Shown here in pieces: positions 60,701 through 64,000 of a stretch of DNA of 64,000 nt. This stretch comes from Aquilaria yunnanensis (taxonomy: Eukaryota; Streptophyta; Magnoliopsida; Malvales; Thymelaeaceae). The DNA is taken from NCBI GenBank assembly GCA_039654915.1, contig CM077600.1, positions 40,904,492-40,968,491 of the forward strand, in the 5' to 3' direction. Numbering within the stretch: the stretch's first letter is position 1; each line of letters opens with the position of its first letter. Both the position numbers and the translations under genes were made by a program. The notes below the pieces were generated by a model, which was given only the letters and a program-made list of their open reading frames with translations, ran no database searches and was not told the origin of the DNA.

Positions 60701-63689
60701 GAAAGACAAATTTTCATCTTAGTTTTCATATTTTGAAAACATTTGAGAACATAGTTCCATATCACATTTTACTGCAGGTTCCCACTCCACTCCCTTATCA
60801 CATGTTCATATATGTTATATGAATCCTTGGCAGTTTACATACTGGACAAAGATGGAAAACCATATGACAGATGTATGATAGTGCCATTCATTGTCGGAGA
60901 CACACACACACACAGAGTTTAGAACACATTGTTCTTTTTCCAATGGAATACGTCTTCAAGCACCTTGAACCTCCTCATATGAACCCATTACACAGGATCC
61001 AAATGTGATTCAACCAAACTATCTAAAAACAAAGTTCGGAAAACTATTGGAGGAAGACTCACTCTGACTGGTCTTGCAAGAGGTTTGGCAGCTTGTTCTA
61101 CCATGCTCAGTGCAACTGCATGGATAGTTACAATTCCTTCAGACATTTGCAATTTCATATACAAGATCTTGCCAATTATTACGTATAAACAGCATCATAA
61201 CTGAAACCAAATAAACATACCTTTCCCTCCAAAGCTATGGCCAACTAGAACTCGGGGTATTATTCTAAGCTGTGCAACCTTAACAAACCAAACATTGAAG
61301 AAAAAAAATTAATGAAAAAAGCAAATAGGAGAAACAGAAAAAGATTACAGGAAAATAGTTGTTTACATCATCCTCACCCTCTCTGTTTTCATTTTCTTTT
61401 ATATTTTACACAAAATTAGGCCTGTCTTTCTAGGAGTGAATAAGGTAAAGAATTACATTTAAGTTTTCAATAGGGCTCAAGATCTACGCACTAGTTTTAA
61501 CACATCAAGAGCTGTTGAGGCAACAGTATGGGGAGCACTCTTGTTGATAGATGCTGAATCACCATGGCACCGCAAGTCTACTAGGAGGAACTGAACCATA
61601 TAATGTTGAAGCTTTGTTAGCAAACCAAAATCCACTATTTCCCTTTCAATTCAACCACACAACAGTAATGTGATAAATACTTACATCATGTCACACACAT
61701 ATGAGAAAATTTCTTGCATTTCAACACTAAGCAGTACACTGTTGTCTAAAAATTATCTGTTATTCACATATTATACATCTTTCTCAGGCAGTACAATTAT
61801 TGGGTCAGTATCTATACCCATCCACCAGTCTTTTTTATCAACATATGGTTATTATTGTTGCATGTGCATTCATATGACGTGTAGCTCAATCATAACTAGC
61901 ATAACAATATGCAAGCACTATCCAATTCCAGTGCTAGAATATTTAGAAGCTTTCCTTTTTTGTTCAGGTGCTCGTTGGTGCATATGAGAAAGGCCAAGGG
62001 AGGAAAGGGAATTGAACGCTGGACCTTCTGATATGACCATATTAAAAAATGGGAAGAGGCTTGGTTGTTTTTACTTCAAGCATTAGAAGTAAACCCTCGG
62101 AGAGCAAGAGAAAGCTATAAGCAATGGAAGGAGAGGAAAGACATGTTTTATGTATCAAGATCAATGTCTGGGAAGAAGAAAACAAGAGTCCACTTCAAAC
62201 AAGAATTAGATATCCATCAACTGTAAATCTAGTGGTACCTGCCACGTTGGAAATTCTTGTGCGAGTCTCCTAGTAAATGTTCCTGTCATAAAGGATTGAT
62301 TAATAAATTGCAAGTGATTACTGAATGGAAGAACAATGTCAACTTTCTCTGAAGAGGCATATAAAGAATCCTACACTCCACTAATTCAGCATGCTTTTAA
62401 AAGGCAAATTAGCAAATAGCAGGAGATTGACGAACTAAGCATACAGCAGCAAAGATCTCATAAGAAGCTCGGAACAAAAATACAGAGTAAAGCAAGTCAT
62501 ATTTGTCCTCGATCTGATCTTTGAAGTCTCTTCTTAACCATGAATTCCTCCGACTAGACTTCAACTAGGAGAGACATAGCACATCCATTCATACAATTGA
62601 AATATTCTGCTATAAGTCCTCCAAAATCTAATCACATGTAAATTTCAGTGCTTTAGTTGCATTATTGAAATTGACACAATATATAGATCCAAATCCCATC
62701 TTAGAATTCTGAATTACTATTGGCAAAATATCCCAGAAACAGAGCACCAAAAACTCCATGTCCTTAGCCCAATAAGATACACTAATACAAGTTTTATTTT
62801 CTACCTAATGCCTATTGACTAACTGTACATATCTTAAATACTACCCTATATAATAGTTATATTCTAAAACATCAATGTGATCATCATCATCATTATTGAT
62901 AATTTTTTTCTTTTTTTTTTTTTTTGGTCTAATGCTCACATAGCCTACATGACTAATCAAACGCAAGTTATTCCTTTTATCAACAAAGTTTGCCTTGAAA
63001 AGCGCCAGCTTTGCTCAAAGTCCTTGCACATTATACATGGCCACACAAATCCTCTTGATAAGTTGATCCGAATTACCATCAATGATACTCAATGACTCAA
63101 AAGTTTCAGAGTTGACTGGCAGAAAGAAAAGGAAAAGAAACAAAGAAACCAATAGCGAAAATGGAAAAAAGGTCTTTAGCAATGCGGCTGTAAAACCATC
63201 ACCACCTTGCCTTAGCTCTATTCAAAATGCAAGAGCTCTAGAAGGACAAAAACTGGATAAGCTCCAGAAGCATGGAGATTTATACACACATAGGTGCTCA
63301 GAAAATATACCAGAATGCCAAGTACAAACAAATGAAAAACAATGGAAATCTTACAAATTAGAACCAAAATATGCAGTTCCAGAGCCAGGATAAGCATGCA
63401 CGGCCATAGAAAGTTGCCAATCAAGATCTACTACTACTGTTCACCTTGCCTTAACGTGCAAGATGAATTGCTTCTAGGCAATACTTTCGGTTGACAAATT
63501 AAAACACATAAAAATTACATTTGGCACATGGAAAATTTGGTTCAAAACTTAAAACATGGAGAAAGTATCATTGACTAGAAGTAACTTAAAATGCTAACCC
63601 CAGTTCTTTCGGCAACCAAGAATCCCATGCAAAAGCACAGCTGTTGGTGGATCTGCCATTGATTTGTCCATCATTAAACTCCAATTGAC
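57784..63689 (-). CDS. ABHD11: ABHD11-like alpha/beta hydrolase, 5' end outside window
   Basis: Alpha/beta-fold serine hydrolase of the ABHD11 group; the animal homologue is mitochondrial. Ten minus-strand exons are seen: 63689-63599, 62282-62239, 61590-61492, 61278-61221, 61115-61063, 60419-60318, 59338-59273, 58786-58665, 58481-58310, 57846-57784, joining in frame to 289 residues. Motifs: AVLLHGILGCRKNWG (oxyanion loop), FLLVDLRCHGDS, VLVGHSFGGK with the nucleophile Ser, VWVLDATPG, SFSWVFDLAGI, FLKAERSLHRW, and VLEDAGHWVHADNP with the catalytic His. Nothing at 63690-64000 looks like the preceding exon, so the N-terminus with any transit peptide lies beyond the window. The substrate in plants is unknown. 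Confidence 0.92.
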
Positions 63690-64000
63690 CTAAGCACAAA
63701 ATGTTTGCGTGTAACTGGTTTGGGAGGCATGATGCATTCAGCCCAAAATAAATCTCACATCCAGGAGGCACTGCTCAAAAATCTTTTCAGTACTTCCCAT
63801 CCGAATTCCCAGAAAGAAAAAGAAAAGAACATAAACGCCCCTCTCTGCTCCCAAAAATCATGGGAAATGCTGCAAATTGTGATAACCTCACTTATATCAA
63901 GAAAGGTACCTCTTGATTCCCCTCAAAATCTTTAGCATTTATGCACAAAGTTCAGAAAGGAAAAAGAAAAATAAAAAATTTCATATTTTTTAAGGCAAGT
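63690..64000. other. Intron of the ABHD11-like gene, no exon seen
   Basis: Reads as intron upstream (on the minus strand) of the first visible exon. No frame matches the expected N-terminal part. Confidence 0.5.

Noticed and set aside
63586..63771. 61-residue minus-strand frame overlapping the first visible ABHD11 exon
   Set aside because: It reads the exon out of frame; the correct frame gives AVLLHGILG and splices cleanly into the next exon.

Overview
The window looks like nuclear DNA of a flowering plant, probably a eudicot. Genes are split by short AT-rich GT-AG introns, every recognisable protein has a plant-type version (GDSL lipases, xylan methyltransferase, hexose transporter), and roughly half of the sequence is transposon or satellite DNA. 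The species cannot be told from the sequence. All exon boundaries given here come from reading splice sites and keeping conserved protein frames open; none has been checked against RNA.

Layout. 0.7-4.5 kb: two convergent GDSL esterase/lipase genes. 5.4-8.4 kb: a Mutator-like miniature element, a 1.8-kb solo LTR with a perfect 5-bp duplication, and a small GGCC-ended MITE. 8.95-9.86 kb: an intronless glucuronoxylan 4-O-methyltransferase gene (minus). 10-20 kb: gene-poor, filled with foldback MITEs, a mariner/Stowaway-type element with GC-rich cargo, a LINE remnant, a CACTA fragment, a hAT-like element and a long-TIR element. 20.3-23.5 kb: QTRT2, the accessory subunit of queuine tRNA-ribosyltransferase (plus). 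25.2-27.6 kb: a CDK-like protein kinase with a myristoylation-type N-terminus (plus). 28.1-33.2 kb: the mitochondrial complex I assembly factor NDUFAF5 (minus). 33.5-38.6 kb: a 22-bp satellite array of about 2.9 kb, split by a non-autonomous CACTA element and followed by a degenerate telomere-like tract. 39.0-39.6 kb: a Mutator-like MITE. 41.0-42.8 kb: a hexose/H+ symporter of the STP family (minus). 43.9-45.2 kb: two tandem repeats. 45.7-56.2 kb: a nested transposon, with a 9.3-kb CACTA element (3-bp duplication ATT) inside a long-TIR element. 56.2-57.4 kb: a further repeat. 57.8 kb to the window end: the 3' part of an ABHD11-like hydrolase gene (minus).

The CACTA element at 46.5-55.8 kb is the most complete mobile system here. 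It has matching CACTACTAAAAA termini, arrays of palindromic subterminal repeats, a TNP2-type transposase gene disabled by four stops, a frameshift and a lost splice donor, and a second gene of the Ptta/En/Spm type. Two shorter relatives with the same terminus lie at 14.1 and 34.0 kb, so the same family has hit this region at least three times.

The host genes are unrelated housekeeping or wall/metabolism genes with no sign of a cluster. I found no tRNA, rRNA or CRISPR array, and no convincing new biological system; the most unusual parts are the satellite/CACTA/telomere-like block and the nested transposon.
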